Source: Aedes albopictus (Eukaryota; Arthropoda; Insecta; Diptera; Culicidae). Taken from it: a stretch of 64,000 nt of DNA. The translations under genes were made by a program, and so were the position numbers. A model generated the notes under the pieces. The model was not told the DNA's origin, ran no database searches, and saw only the letters and a list, made by a program, of their open reading frames with translations. Of the stretch, positions 33,408 to 43,785 are shown piece after piece (the first letter of the stretch is position 1; each line of letters starts with the position of its first letter). The stretch spans positions 276,563,694 to 276,627,693 of the forward strand of contig NC_085138.1 of the NCBI RefSeq assembly GCF_035046485.1, given 5' to 3'.

Positions 33408-34380
33408 ACACTCTTTTGTCCCGTCTACATGAGCGTTTGAGAACTTCCTTCTCAAGAGCCGAATAGCATTGACGGGCTACGGCTTTGGCTCCTCGTGTTT
33501 TCGCTCGCTTTTTCGCGGCTTTGGCGTTCTTTCGCTCCTCTATCTTCCTCCAGGTGTCATCAGTGATCCACTGCTTTCTCCGGATGCATAGCTCACCCCA
33601 ATTATGCTCGCCGGTGGCGATGAAGGCGTTCGTGTTGGCTTTCCATTGATCCTCTACGCTTCCACCTTCCGTAAAATCCGCAGCACGGTTCTCCAGCTCC
33701 TCAACGAAGGACCTTTTCACCCAGCGTCTTTCAGTCGGCGTGTGTTGAACCGATGCCCGATTTTCTCCTTCTGTCGATGGACCCTAGCAATGCGCAGCCG
33801 GAACTCGTCGATTAGGAGATGATGGTCGGACGCAATGCCAAGAAGGTTCCGTCTCCATTTTCGGTTGGTGCAGATGTGGTCGATTTGATTTTCCGTGACG
33901 CCATTACGGGAAATCCATGTTACTTTGTGCACTGGTCGATGAGGAGCGATCATCATGTCATTGTTGCCACAAAACTCTGCAAACAACTCTCCGTTTTCGT
34001 TCATTTCTCCGAGACTATGGCGTCCCATGACGTGCTCATAGTGCGAGTTGTCGCTCGGAACCAACCTTCGCGTTGAAGTCGCCCATGAGGATCTTAATAT
34101 CACCTTTCGGAATCTTTTACACGACAACATTCAGTTGGCTGTAAAAGTTCTCTTTGTCTTACATTTCGGCAGCATCGGTTGGCGCTTAACATTGGATCAT
34201 GGTAAGGTTTCGAACCCATGTTTTGAATCTGGCTACAATTATCCCATCAATAATAGGTTTTTACCTTATGAGCGCAGCGTGGGCGTGAACGTTGAGCAAG
34301 AAGCCAAGTCCACGGTTGTGAGGAGCATGTTCTGTTCACCTCGTAGGCCAGAGTAGCAGAATTTGATCCGATGCCAATAT
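33408..34380 (-). pseudogene. Second RTE-like element, endonuclease part
   Basis: On the minus strand: ILMGDFNAKVGS in a broken frame near 34100, then in 34130-33717 HYEHVMGRHSLGEMNENGEL, FAEFCGNN, VTWISRNGVTENQIDHIC and ASDHHLL, the ordered catalytic motifs of an AP-type endonuclease (GDFNA, N.IDHI, SDH). The 33720-33367 frame continues with RRKQWITDDTWRKIEERK and KRSCRRDKRV. This linker region is often annotated as craniofacial development protein 2-like, which is misleading. Same family as 23287-28920. Confidence 0.85.
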
Positions 34381-34647
34381 ATGTTCTCCAAAGTTCGTCC
34401 AACGGACTTCGCTCAGTCTTAGCACCTCAAGCTTCATACGGCATGCCTCATTGGCTGGTTGTGCTGTGCTAGTTTACCCTGCTGGGATAGCGTTAATACA
34501 GTCCAAGTTCCAATTATTGTCTGTTGTTTCGCGCTAAAAGTCGTTGCCGTTGAATCAGATAGTAACGGTATTTGGGTTTCGGGAATAGTAGGTTGTAGGC
34601 CTAAGGTCCCTCATCCACCTTGGTGGGGCTGCCACCTTAGCAGATTA

Positions 34648-35582
34648 CACAGCGTAACAAAAACTAACTTTTTGTCCGTCTCAAGAGCAAACTTACGTGT
34701 CTCCGAAGGATTTTGGGCCGCTGAATCCGAATCCGGGCTCAGATTTGCTCTAACACGTCACAATTTTGAGCTATACCTCAATTTATAGGGCTAAATATGC
34801 GATTTTGGGCTTTTTTGACTGCAAGCCATTAAGCAAGCAAATATTTTTTTTTAAGCAACCAAAAGGTTAATTGGTCTATTAACATCTAAATTAACGATTT
34901 ATGCAAAAAGTTTCGTTTTACCAAATCGACTTTGATAGTTTTAAGCGATTTATGTTAGGTTCGATAATTCCCATACAAGTCACCCTCCAAAAGTTGCATG
35001 CAAGTTTTCGTACTAACATAAAATGCTTAAATCTATCAAATTTGATTATTTAAAACGAAATATTTTGCATGAGTCGTTAATTTAGATGTAAAATGACCAA
35101 TTAACCTTTTGATTGCTTAAAAAAAATATTTCCTTGCTTAAGGTGTCATGATGCATCACTGAGCTTTCAAACGAATCATTGACTTTTTGCTTTTCAATGA
35201 TTGTTGGCCTCGCGTTTTTGAAGTGATAAAAAACTGATAACTCGGCAGTAACGCAGCTGAAAAAGTATCATCGTAATCACTGCGAGTGAGCATATGGGAT
35301 GGTACTTTTTCATACGACTGTTCACTTTCGTGGCTGAGAATTATCACTTTGAAATTTCGTACCACAAATCCAACATGGCTGCCGATGCTGATGATGCCGT
35401 AAAAAGCCTTAATGGCTTGCAGTCAAAAAAGCCCAAAATCGCATAATTAGCCCTATAAATTGAGGTATAGCTCAAAATTGTGACGTGTTAGATCAAATCT
35501 GAGCCCGGATTCGGATTCAGCGGCCCAAACTTCTTCGGAGACACATAAGTTTGCTCTTGAGACAAAAAAATGTTGCGCTGTG
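34648..35582. mobile_element. TTA-flanked inverted-repeat element with nested TTAA MITE
   Basis: Ends CACAGCGTAACA and the mirror of CACAGCGCAACA, with TTA at 34645-34647 and 35583-35585 (a TWA target, as in PIF/Harbinger). The arms continue as CTCAAGAGCAAACTTA and TCCGAATCCGGGCTC, matched at the right end. A separate TTAA element (34829-35141) sits in the left arm: without it the left arm reads GCAAGCCATTAAGG, matching the right arm exactly. Confidence 0.8.
34829..35141. mobile_element. TTAA hairpin MITE, 313 bp
   Basis: Ends TTAAGCAAGCAAATATTTTT and the mirror of TTAAGCAAGGAAATATTTTT, with inner inverted blocks AGGTTAATTGGTC and TAAATTAACGA. The TTAA occurs once in the matching empty site of the host element's other arm, confirming it as the target. 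Confidence 0.82.
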
Positions 35583-35585
35583 TTA

Positions 35586-36817
35586 TTGAAGAAGTCGCGA
35601 TTTGATGTGTCGCATGCATGGGGTCGTTGCATGTTCATATATGTGGAAGTGTTCATGGAACACTAAGCTGAGAACCACCCTTTGTCCCAGTTAGACTTAG
35701 AGCGTTACCCTAAGAACGGGAAGAGAAGGATAGAATTCTGAAAGTTTGGGTGTTTCTGTTGAAATATACTTGAAATAGCGTAATTAATTCTCTTGTACCG
35801 GCTTTTCTAAGGGACCCTCTAAGCGCAATACCCTAAGATTACAAATGGTAGTCGAAATACGCTGATCTCTCAAAGGATACGCGTAACAAGGCGGAATTAA
35901 AAAGTACAAAACTGATTACACTCATTCTTAATTTATTTTTTTATTCATTCAACAAAACATTATTTAAACTTGAACATCTCCATGGTCCCTGGCATCGGTC
36001 CACCGCAGACGACACTGAATGACTGAGATTCGATTCATCCGACTGCAGAACCTAGGCCTGCCAGTAAGGGCTCCCTTGTATACTTAATATGCCGTTTAGG
36101 GGAATCGTTCATTACCATACTGACAGCCTGTATGACCGAACCCTCAACTACTCGGTCGAAAAAAGCAACCGGCGGGCGGGTGTATAACTGAGTACCGTGC
36201 CCACTAGACTTACTGGAGGCAATCCACTTCATCTGCATAAATGCTACGTACCAACCCAGAGTTTTTGGGATCCGATGAAATGGATCCTGAATAAGCCATT
36301 GACTAAAGTAAATCAGACAACCTTAAGCTTAACTATTTTTTATGTATATGGCGCAGTTAACCATCACCAGGTAGTGATCAGAGTCGATATTGGCGCTACG
36401 ATAGGTTTCCGGCTTTTCGGGCCCGTATGAAGTTGATCACCAATATTAACTTCTTTTCCCGATCAGCCTAGATAGCTGTGTATTGTCGGTAGCGGTTGGT
36501 TAAACTGGCTAAGAATAGCACTACGGATCGCCTGTTCCAGTGGTAGTAGTCCACAATTCAAGGTGTTATGCGGCTTTACGCTTACCGTGCCTTGGAATGA
36601 ATGGTTAGGGGGGTCCTATAAAATCCTAAACGAAAACGGAGCCTGTGGAGTACCAGGGCACCCTCCACAGTATTTGCTCTTATTGTGCTAACCGGAGCAA
36701 TAGCGCGGTGGACCTTGTGTTTCTCCGAGACAATCAGCTGCCCTTCTTCAATCTCATACTTGAGGCTGAATAAGGGCGGGATTATGAAAATGTTATTAAT
36801 TAGTTTAAATTTTCACC
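35586..36817. other. No clear gene
   Basis: The minus-strand frame 36238-36035 and the region 36400-36780 look like degraded retroelement sequence, but I cannot find an enzymatic motif. Confidence 0.35.
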
Positions 36818-37839
36818 TACAGGGGGTGGCCAAAATGTTAGGGATAGGCAACTTTTTTTCTCCCACAAAAAAAATCAACATGCTGTAACTTTTCATAGAG
36901 TGCATCAAAAAATCTCAAATTTTGACTGTTTGTCAACCTGTTATATATGCATCATTGGTACAAATTTTGGCTCGATTGAATAGTTTTTCACGAAGTTAGA
37001 ACCGTTCGGGTAGAACACAATTTTTTAAACAACTCATTTTTGAGCTGTCATATCTCGGAAACCAGTGAACCGAATTGAATGAATTTTTTAACGTTTATCA
37101 ACAATATATTGATACTTAATACAACGTTATAAAATGTAATATTTTTTCACGGCGAATTAAGTTATACCGGGTTGAAATTTTTACCGATATAGAGGATAAT
37201 TAGTCAAATTTACAATATCACACAAAAATTACTAAATGTGTTCTTCCCTTAAGCTAAATTGGCTCTAAAGCCTGTATCCGCAATAATCGGGACACAGAAA
37301 TACAGCTGTAACTCTGCAATATATACATTAAAATTGCCCAAATTTGACCTAATAACATCTTCAGATGTGTTCATTTCACATACAAAATTTCATGTGAATC
37401 GGCGCAGTACTTTTTGTTGTAGCAATGAAAGAGTAGAATGTGCGCCTTTGAATTTTGTACAGCCCCTAGTTTTGCTTGTCAGCACTGTAACTTTTGAATT
37501 TTGCGAAGGAAATGGCTCAAATTTTGAACACAAACCTCTCAATCTACATTTGTTGCATAGGCAAAATTTCAAAAAAATCGATGCACTATCAACAATTTTA
37601 TAGTCGAAACATGTATTGGGACTGAACGTAATTTTAGCCCCTCGAACAGCAATTAGTCTGCACCCTTTATTGTTTCGATTGTACTATTGAAAGTTCTGTA
37701 CCAATAGTCTTTAAATTTTGCAGGCATAATATACACATTTTTTTTTTCCTCATCTGTAGAGCCTTTTAACCACTGCGTCCATTATTTAGGAATATTGTGG
37801 TATGACCCATATTTAATTTGGTGCTAGTCAAATATCCTG

Positions 37840-40800
37840 TCACAATTGAGCTGTGATGGACAATGGTTGATGTAACACCTGATCCCAACTAGGCACAACT
37901 CGTTTTATGAAGTTTATTACCCTGTTGGGATTACTTCGCCAAATTACCAAGGGCTCTAAAAACCCTTTACCAAAAACCGCCAATCTCTGATTGGATAGTA
38001 CTCCACAGTTGCAGAGTAAATGTTCAGCAGTTTCGTTTTCCGTTTGACAGAAACGACACTCGGAGGATTGGATTTTTCCAATCTTACTTAGATGATATTT
38101 ACTCGGGCAGTGACCAGTCATCAGACCAGTAATTACCCTGAGATCTTTTTTGTTTAGGTTTAATAAGGACCTGGCTTTTTCTGCACTGGGTTTTATAAAC
38201 CTTTTCGCTTGCTTGGATGTATCCGTGGCATTCCAATTAGATTCTACCGTGGACATTTCCCAAGTTTTTAGTTTCATCCGAAGAGCACACTCAGGAACTC
38301 CACAGAAAGGTTCAGGGCCTACAAAGCTTGATGCTGCACCCTGTCTGGCTAAATTGTCGGCGTTTTCATTTCCCAGAATTCCACAATGACCGGGCACCCA
38401 GTATAAAGTTACCTCGTTCCTACTGGCCAATTGCTTCAGAGAAATAATGCATTCCCACACTAGCTTTGATTGACAAGTAAAAGCCTTTAGCGCATTTAGA
38501 GCCGCCTGACTGTCCGAAAATATACAGATCTTAGCAAACCTATAATTTCTTTTCAGACAAATGTTGGCACACTCTAAAATGGCTTGAACTTCTGCTTGAA
38601 ATACAGTGGGACTGCATCCCATTGGTATAGCCTTACTGATACCAGGGCCGAAAACACCGGCTCCTGTAGTTTCACCCATCTTGGACCCATCAGTATAAAA
38701 TACAATAGAACCTGGACGTAAACTTGGCCCACCAGCATCCCAAACATAGCGACATGGTTTCACCACTTTGAAGGGAACATCATAGTTGGTCTTTGTTATC
38801 ATCCAATCTTCTACTGTTTTTATGTCCATGTTTAATTTGAAGTCTTTGATGATCCTCAAATGTCCCACAAGATCCCCATCTAGTACATTATTGTAACGGA
38901 TAAACTGCAGGGCACTTTTTGCCGCTTGTAGTTTAACAAATTGATGCAAAGGCAGTATATTGAGAAGGGCATCCAAAGCAACTGATGGAGTGCTTTTCAT
39001 TGCTCCTGTAATCGATATACAAGCAAGTCTTTGTAGCTTACCTAGCTTCCCTTGAGAGGTTACCTCGTTTGTTTTGGGCCACCAAACAAGTGAAGCATAA
39101 GTAATCTTAGGCCGGACTATCGCAACATAAATCCAGTGAATGATGTTTGGTCTAAGACCCCAGGTTTTTCCTAGGGCTTTGCTGCAGACCCAAAGGGCAT
39201 TCGTACCCTTAGTTAAAACATTGTTCAAATGTGAATTCCAATTCAGTCTTTTGTCCAAAGTTACCCCAAGATGTTTAACTTCTTCCGAGAACTGAATTTG
39301 AACTCCATTTAAAGAAGGCTCAATAAGATTTAATTTCAACCTTCGAGTAAAAGGTACTATTACAGTTTTTGAAGGGTTTACGTTCAATCCCTCCTCTCGG
39401 CACCATTTGAGGGTAACATTCAACGCAGATTGTAGCCGGCTGGATATCGTGTCGTCATATTTTCCACGTACCAGAATAGCTACATCATCTGCGTATCCAA
39501 TAACCTCAAAACCTTGATTAATAAGCTTTTTAAGGAGTTCGTCCACTACCAAAGACCACAATAAGGGCGATAGTACTCCTCCTTGAGGACAGCCCTTCAC
39601 AGATCTGACTGATAGTTGCGCACCTCCAAGAACGGAAGAGATTTCTCGATCTTTAAGCATCGATATTATCCATTCGATAATGCATTTATCCAAGCCCCTT
39701 GCTTCCATTGCTGAACGCATTGAGCTGTAGGATGCGTTATCGAATGCTCCTTCAATATCGAGAAAAGCAACCACGGCTATTTCCTTGGCTTGAAGTGATT
39801 TCTCAACTTTGCTGACTAGCGACTGTAGCGCTGTTATTGTGGATTTACCTGTTTGATAAGCAAATTGATACTTGCTAAGAGGCATTTCTACTAAGCTGGT
39901 AGACTTGATAAAGTCATCCACTATTTTCTCCATGACCTTTAACAGAACACAGGAAAGGCTAATAGGTCTGAAGGCTTTAGGTGTTGTTTTATCCCTTTTG
40001 CCAGCTTTTGGGATAAAAACAACACGAACCTTACGCCATGCCTTAGGTATGTAAGCTAAAGTGATACTGGCTCTAAATATTTCGGTTAGGAGCGGACCAA
40101 TCGCTCCTTTCCCTTGTTGAAGTAAAGCTGGAAAGATTCCATCTATCCCAGCAGATTTGAAAGGTTGAAAAGAACTCAGTGCCCATTCGACCCTCGATGG
40201 CGTGAAGATTTCACAGGCTTTCTGATAGGCATTTGTCGACCATACATGGTTTACCTTGTCTAAGTCCTGATCTTCAGCCGAGTAAGGAATCGACCCCGGA
40301 AAATGAGTCTTTATCATCTCTTTCAAAGCTTCAGAAGAATCGACAGTAAAACTGCCATCTTCCTTTTTGAGGCTTCCAAGACCATTAGAATGGTCTTTTG
40401 AAAGGACTTTGTGGAGCCTTGCAGCTGCAGGAGCGTTATTGATGTCTTCACACACCCGTCTCCAATCCTTTCGTTTGGCTAGCCTCAGTTCTCTGTTATA
40501 TTCTGTTAGGGCTTTTTTGTATTGAACCCAATCAGAAGTAGCCTTTGCTCTATTGAACAATCTTCTAGATTCTTTCCTCAGTTTTGCTAGCTTGTCATTC
40601 CACCAAGGGACATCCCTGTTGGATGACCTCTGTTGGATTGTGCAGCTAGCATGATATGATGAGATCATTTTATCAATAACCTCATCAGAGGCACTTTCCA
40701 ATTGTGAAACAGATATGATCTGCTCCCATTTATATGCATTTTCATGCGTTAAGTAAAAGCGATAGAGGTCCCAGTTTGTTTTTCTTGGGTTTCTAAAACT

Positions 40801-41496
40801 TTCAATTAAATTTGATCCGGCTTTATAATCAAACCTGATATGTTTGTGATCTGACAATGATTCCTCATCAGAAACATGCCAGTTCACAATTTTTTCCGAC
40901 AGCAGGTCACTGCAGATCGTAAGATCTAGAACCTCCTGTCGAATTGTGTTAATAAAAGTGGGAGAAACTCCCTTATTGCAAATGTCTATGCTATTAGACG
41001 AAATGTAGTTCAAAAGATCCTCACCCCTCTTATTAATATCGGTACTGCCCCAAATGGTATGATGGGCATTCGCATCGCATCCAATCAAAAATTGAGCGTT
41101 TATTCTTTTACAATAATTAATGAAACTTACAACACTAGATGGAGGCACATCATCAACGTCTCCTGGGAAATATGCTGAAGCAATGCATACATCAGTTTTT
41201 CCCCGGATTGTCGGGACCTCCAACTTGATAGCAACAATATCTCTTGAAATGAACTCAGTAATTGGGACAAATTTCGTTCTCCTATTTACTAAGATTGCAG
41301 TTCTAGGTTTACACTGATGTTCATGATACACGAGTTTACAGTTCGGTAAAGAGCATCCCATTACCCTACCGTTATTTACCCAGGGCTCCTGAATTAGTCC
41401 CACGTCTAGATCTTCTTTAGTAAATCTTCTACTGAGCACAGAAGAAGCACCCTTGGCGTGATGAAGGTTTATTTGAATGATTTTAAACGCACTCAT
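37840..41496 (-). CDS. LOA-type ORF2: endonuclease, reverse transcriptase, RNase H
   Basis: An intact 1218-residue polyprotein for target-primed reverse transcription. AP-type endonuclease, residues 1-225: QINLHH (8-13), LIQEPW (34-39), IGCDANAH (138-145) and SLSDHKHI (213-220). Reverse transcriptase, about 430-760: SAGIDGI, FRPISLSCVLLK, FLDIEGAFDN (about 576), CPQGGVLSPLLW and GYADDVAIL (about 665). RNase H, about 930-1060: YTDGSK, E in AEVQAI, FSDSQAALNAL, and VPGHCGILGNENADNLA, so the D-E-D-D residues are all visible. A CCHC knuckle (CRFCQTENETAEHLLC) lies near 1145. The ATG at 41496 starts right at the endonuclease. No stop or frameshift, so it may be functional. Confidence 0.96.
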   Translation of the reverse strand: MSAFKIIQINLHHAKGASSVLSRRFTKEDLDVGLIQEPWVNNGRVMGCSLPNCKLVYHEHQCKPRTAILVNRRTKFVPITEFISRDIVAIKLEVPTIRGKTDVCIASAYFPGDVDDVPPSSVVSFINYCKRINAQFLIGCDANAHHTIWGSTDINKRGEDLLNYISSNSIDICNKGVSPTFINTIRQEVLDLTICSDLLSEKIVNWHVSDEESLSDHKHIRFDYKAGSNLIESFRNPRKTNWDLYRFYLTHENAYKWEQIISVSQLESASDEVIDKMISSYHASCTIQQRSSNRDVPWWNDKLAKLRKESRRLFNRAKATSDWVQYKKALTEYNRELRLAKRKDWRRVCEDINNAPAAARLHKVLSKDHSNGLGSLKKEDGSFTVDSSEALKEMIKTHFPGSIPYSAEDQDLDKVNHVWSTNAYQKACEIFTPSRVEWALSSFQPFKSAGIDGIFPALLQQGKGAIGPLLTEIFRASITLAYIPKAWRKVRVVFIPKAGKRDKTTPKAFRPISLSCVLLKVMEKIVDDFIKSTSLVEMPLSKYQFAYQTGKSTITALQSLVSKVEKSLQAKEIAVVAFLDIEGAFDNASYSSMRSAMEARGLDKCIIEWIISMLKDREISSVLGGAQLSVRSVKGCPQGGVLSPLLWSLVVDELLKKLINQGFEVIGYADDVAILVRGKYDDTISSRLQSALNVTLKWCREEGLNVNPSKTVIVPFTRRLKLNLIEPSLNGVQIQFSEEVKHLGVTLDKRLNWNSHLNNVLTKGTNALWVCSKALGKTWGLRPNIIHWIYVAIVRPKITYASLVWWPKTNEVTSQGKLGKLQRLACISITGAMKSTPSVALDALLNILPLHQFVKLQAAKSALQFIRYNNVLDGDLVGHLRIIKDFKLNMDIKTVEDWMITKTNYDVPFKVVKPCRYVWDAGGPSLRPGSIVFYTDGSKMGETTGAGVFGPGISKAIPMGCSPTVFQAEVQAILECANICLKRNYRFAKICIFSDSQAALNALKAFTCQSKLVWECIISLKQLASRNEVTLYWVPGHCGILGNENADNLARQGAASSFVGPEPFCGVPECALRMKLKTWEMSTVESNWNATDTSKQAKRFIKPSAEKARSLLNLNKKDLRVITGLMTGHCPSKYHLSKIGKIQSSECRFCQTENETAEHLLCNCGVLSNQRLAVFGKGFLEPLVIWRSNPNRVINFIKRVVPSWDQVLHQPLSITAQL

Positions 41497-41956
41497 TGAT
41501 ACAGTTTTATGTGGAATTCATTTATTGAACTTACTTACACATTCCCGGGGCACTTTATTCCCTACGCTGGAGACGATTTTGAATGGACGATATTGGATTG
41601 GATCCACAAGGCTTTCTAGCTTTTGATTTTTTTAGACCATGGGTATTATACTGCCCCTGGCTGCCTGAATCATCAGCACCTGATTTATGATTACCATGGG
41701 CATTGTGTTACCCCTGGTCGTCTAAATCATTATTAGCTCCAGTGAGTCCTTCCTCTTTTTCAGAACTTAGCGTGATATTTTTCGAGTTGGCAAATGACCG
41801 GTTCCCAACTGCACTTGTCCCTGGAACGATTGGGTCTTCATGAACTACTTCACAATCCATAGCCATTTCGTCAGGGACAGCATTCGGTATAGTGGGAACT
41901 TCCTCCTTTTTAGCAGATTGAACAGGGCGTTGCTTTGTTATTTGAATCTGCCCATA

Positions 41957-42181
41957 GGGAATCGCGCTACTTGGGCGGTGGCTTCTATATTCGTCTGTTT
42001 TCCACTATAACTCAGTCAATCTTGAACCAATTGACACAATTCTTGGAATGCGGTGAGATAGGTATAGTATCTACCCGTGTACAAAATTTCAAGTCAATCG
42101 GTTCAAAATTGACCGAGTTACAGTGGAAAACAGACGAAAATAACAGACGAAGAAAACCACCGCCCAAGTAGCGCGATACCC
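41957..42181. mobile_element. 225-bp TA MITE inside LOA ORF1
   Basis: Ends GGGAATCGCGCTACTTGGGC and the mirror of GGGTATCGCGCTACTTGGGC, with TA at 41955-41956 and 42182-42183. Inner arms GTCTGTTTTCCACT are also mirrored. It introduces the stop that ends ORF1 at 42181. Removing it and one TA restores an open frame of about 80 more codons, to a stop at 41708-41710. Confidence 0.9.
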
Positions 42182-43407
42182 TATCTGAAATTTAGAACAA
42201 ATTTACGATCCTTAAACTTCCGCAGAGAGCAATCGTCAACTGTGAAGGTGAGCTCAACGTGCTCTCCCTTTACGCGACGGTAGAGAATGCGCCATGTATC
42301 GGCAAATAAATCGTCATTTTGACTCTCTAAAAGAGACATAATCATGTCGTTTCCGTACTTGGCACTCCATGGGAAGAAAGCGATCAGCACTTCAGGGCGT
42401 GGGATTTTATCCTCATCCACTACGACCAAATCAGCACCTTCCCAAAGCACCAACGACGTGAACTTGTTCTTAACCCAATCAGCAGTTTCTTTACCCTGGC
42501 ATGTGAGCACTAGATACCCTGGCCTAAGTCTACAACAAACAAACTTGGGCTTGAAATGTTCCCGGCGTTGCTGAACAACTTTCAATAAGAGGGCTTCTTG
42601 AACCACTTCCTGTTGATTAGTTGTCAGCTCAATCACGGGATAATTCCTGGGCATGATACCTAGCCTTACCCGGTTAGCAATATCGGAGTATGTAGGAGCA
42701 GGGAGGGCTTCTCGTCCCGACCCATGCACAAACTTAGGATAGCGTGACTGTTCAGGGCCATTGGGGACCCTGTTTTTCGTCTCCACATTCCTAGGCACTT
42801 TTGATTCATTCGAATCGATGACTACATCCATATTTACCTGGCGAGATGAGCTTGCGGATCCGATTTCGCTTCCAGAACCTCGATTGTCGCATATCTTTTT
42901 TGGGACTGGCTTACCTTCGCTGCTGTTCGTACGATCGAGATCAGATTGCCTCGATCTTTTGGGGGTGCTGGCTTGAGGCAATAATGCCTGCTCACGGGCT
43001 GCGGCGTAATCCAGTCCGTCCTTCATCAACCTTTGCAACCGACGACGCGCTGCCCCGCACATAGTACGACGTTTCACTTTATCAGCTTTATCACTATCCC
43101 CAGACTTACTTGCTTTTCCACTGCTAGTAGCAGTACCATCACTTTTCTCCACCATAAGCGGTGGCGGCCGGAGTGGCCTGATGGTGACATTAACACCATC
43201 ATCTTCATCATCAGAGTCATTGGTGTCTTCTTTCGGGGAGTTCAAAATAGATGGGGATGGAGTGCGCACATTTATTAATGAATCGCTTTGCAGCTCATCA
43301 TCGAAGGCATTCTCTTCACTAGATGCCATGTCACTAGTAATGTTCTTCACTAAACTAGCACTTAACAAAATAGCTTGTAGCTCGAACAAATTTGTTCGCC
43401 AATCCAA
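42181..43407 (-). CDS. LOA-type ORF1 protein, truncated by MITE
   Basis: A 408-codon frame for the RNA-binding partner of ORF2. The N-terminal half is acidic and serine-rich, then basic (KVKRRTMCGAARRRLQRLMK, about residues 112-131). Residues about 240-408 (YSDIANRVRLGIMPRNYP, FVCCRLRPGYLVLTC, VLIAFFPWSAKYG) match the arthropod domain DUF4780 as I recall it, known from LOA-type ORF1. The natural C-terminus is lost: the stop comes from the first bases of the 41957-42181 insertion, and the tail continues on its other side. The ATG at 43407 may not be the native start, but no better one is evident. Confidence 0.82.
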   Translation of the reverse strand: MDWRTNLFELQAILLSASLVKNITSDMASSEENAFDDELQSDSLINVRTPSPSILNSPKEDTNDSDDEDDGVNVTIRPLRPPPLMVEKSDGTATSSGKASKSGDSDKADKVKRRTMCGAARRRLQRLMKDGLDYAAAREQALLPQASTPKRSRQSDLDRTNSSEGKPVPKKICDNRGSGSEIGSASSSRQVNMDVVIDSNESKVPRNVETKNRVPNGPEQSRYPKFVHGSGREALPAPTYSDIANRVRLGIMPRNYPVIELTTNQQEVVQEALLLKVVQQRREHFKPKFVCCRLRPGYLVLTCQGKETADWVKNKFTSLVLWEGADLVVVDEDKIPRPEVLIAFFPWSAKYGNDMIMSLLESQNDDLFADTWRILYRRVKGEHVELTFTVDDCSLRKFKDRKFVLNFR

Positions 43408-43785
43408 TTCACTTTCCTAGTCTACTTCCACTCTTCTTCCAACAGTCTGTGTGAGCACTAGAATTGCCTTTCGAGGAATACAATTGGCACAGCAAATACG
43501 TATTCACACTGCCATGCCTCGGGAAATCACTGAGGCTTCATGTATTAAACAATGGAGAAGGCAATCACATGAGGTTTATACCCGTTTATTTTTTACGAGT
43601 TATTTCGGTTGATATATCACAAATTCGCTTCAAATTGGACTGAATTTCCGTAGAAATCAGCACGAATTTCACTTTGCACTAACTATAGCAGTTAATTAGC
43701 ACAGATGACACTATGAAAATTGATGATTAACCGAGAGCGAAATAATCATCGATCCAACCGAGAATAGACACTCACACAGCTGTGT
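43408..43785 (-). promoter_or_regulatory. 5' UTR and presumed internal promoter of LOA element
   Basis: Sequence between the 13-bp duplication and ORF1. The element begins ACACAGCTGTGTGAGTG on the minus strand. Non-LTR elements carry their promoter in this region; I see no TATA box, and a downstream-type promoter is only presumed. Confidence 0.5.

Larger units (their letters stand above)
37739..43785 (-). mobile_element. Near-complete LOA/Lian-type non-LTR retrotransposon
   Basis: An exact 13-bp duplication ATAATATACACAT (37726-37738 and 43786-43798) bounds the element. On the minus strand it has a 378-bp 5' UTR, ORF1 (broken by a MITE), ORF2 and a short 3' UTR ending in a poly-A stretch (T run from 37739). 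Without the 225-bp MITE and its extra TA it is about 5.8 kb. The RNase H domain and the ORF1 domain type point to the LOA clade, to which Aedes Lian belongs. The 5' end appears complete, so the insertion was full length. Confidence 0.9.

Noticed and set aside
33367..34130. Craniofacial development protein 2-like host gene
   Set aside because: The motifs are those of an RTE-type endonuclease, adjacent to matching reverse transcriptase sequence.
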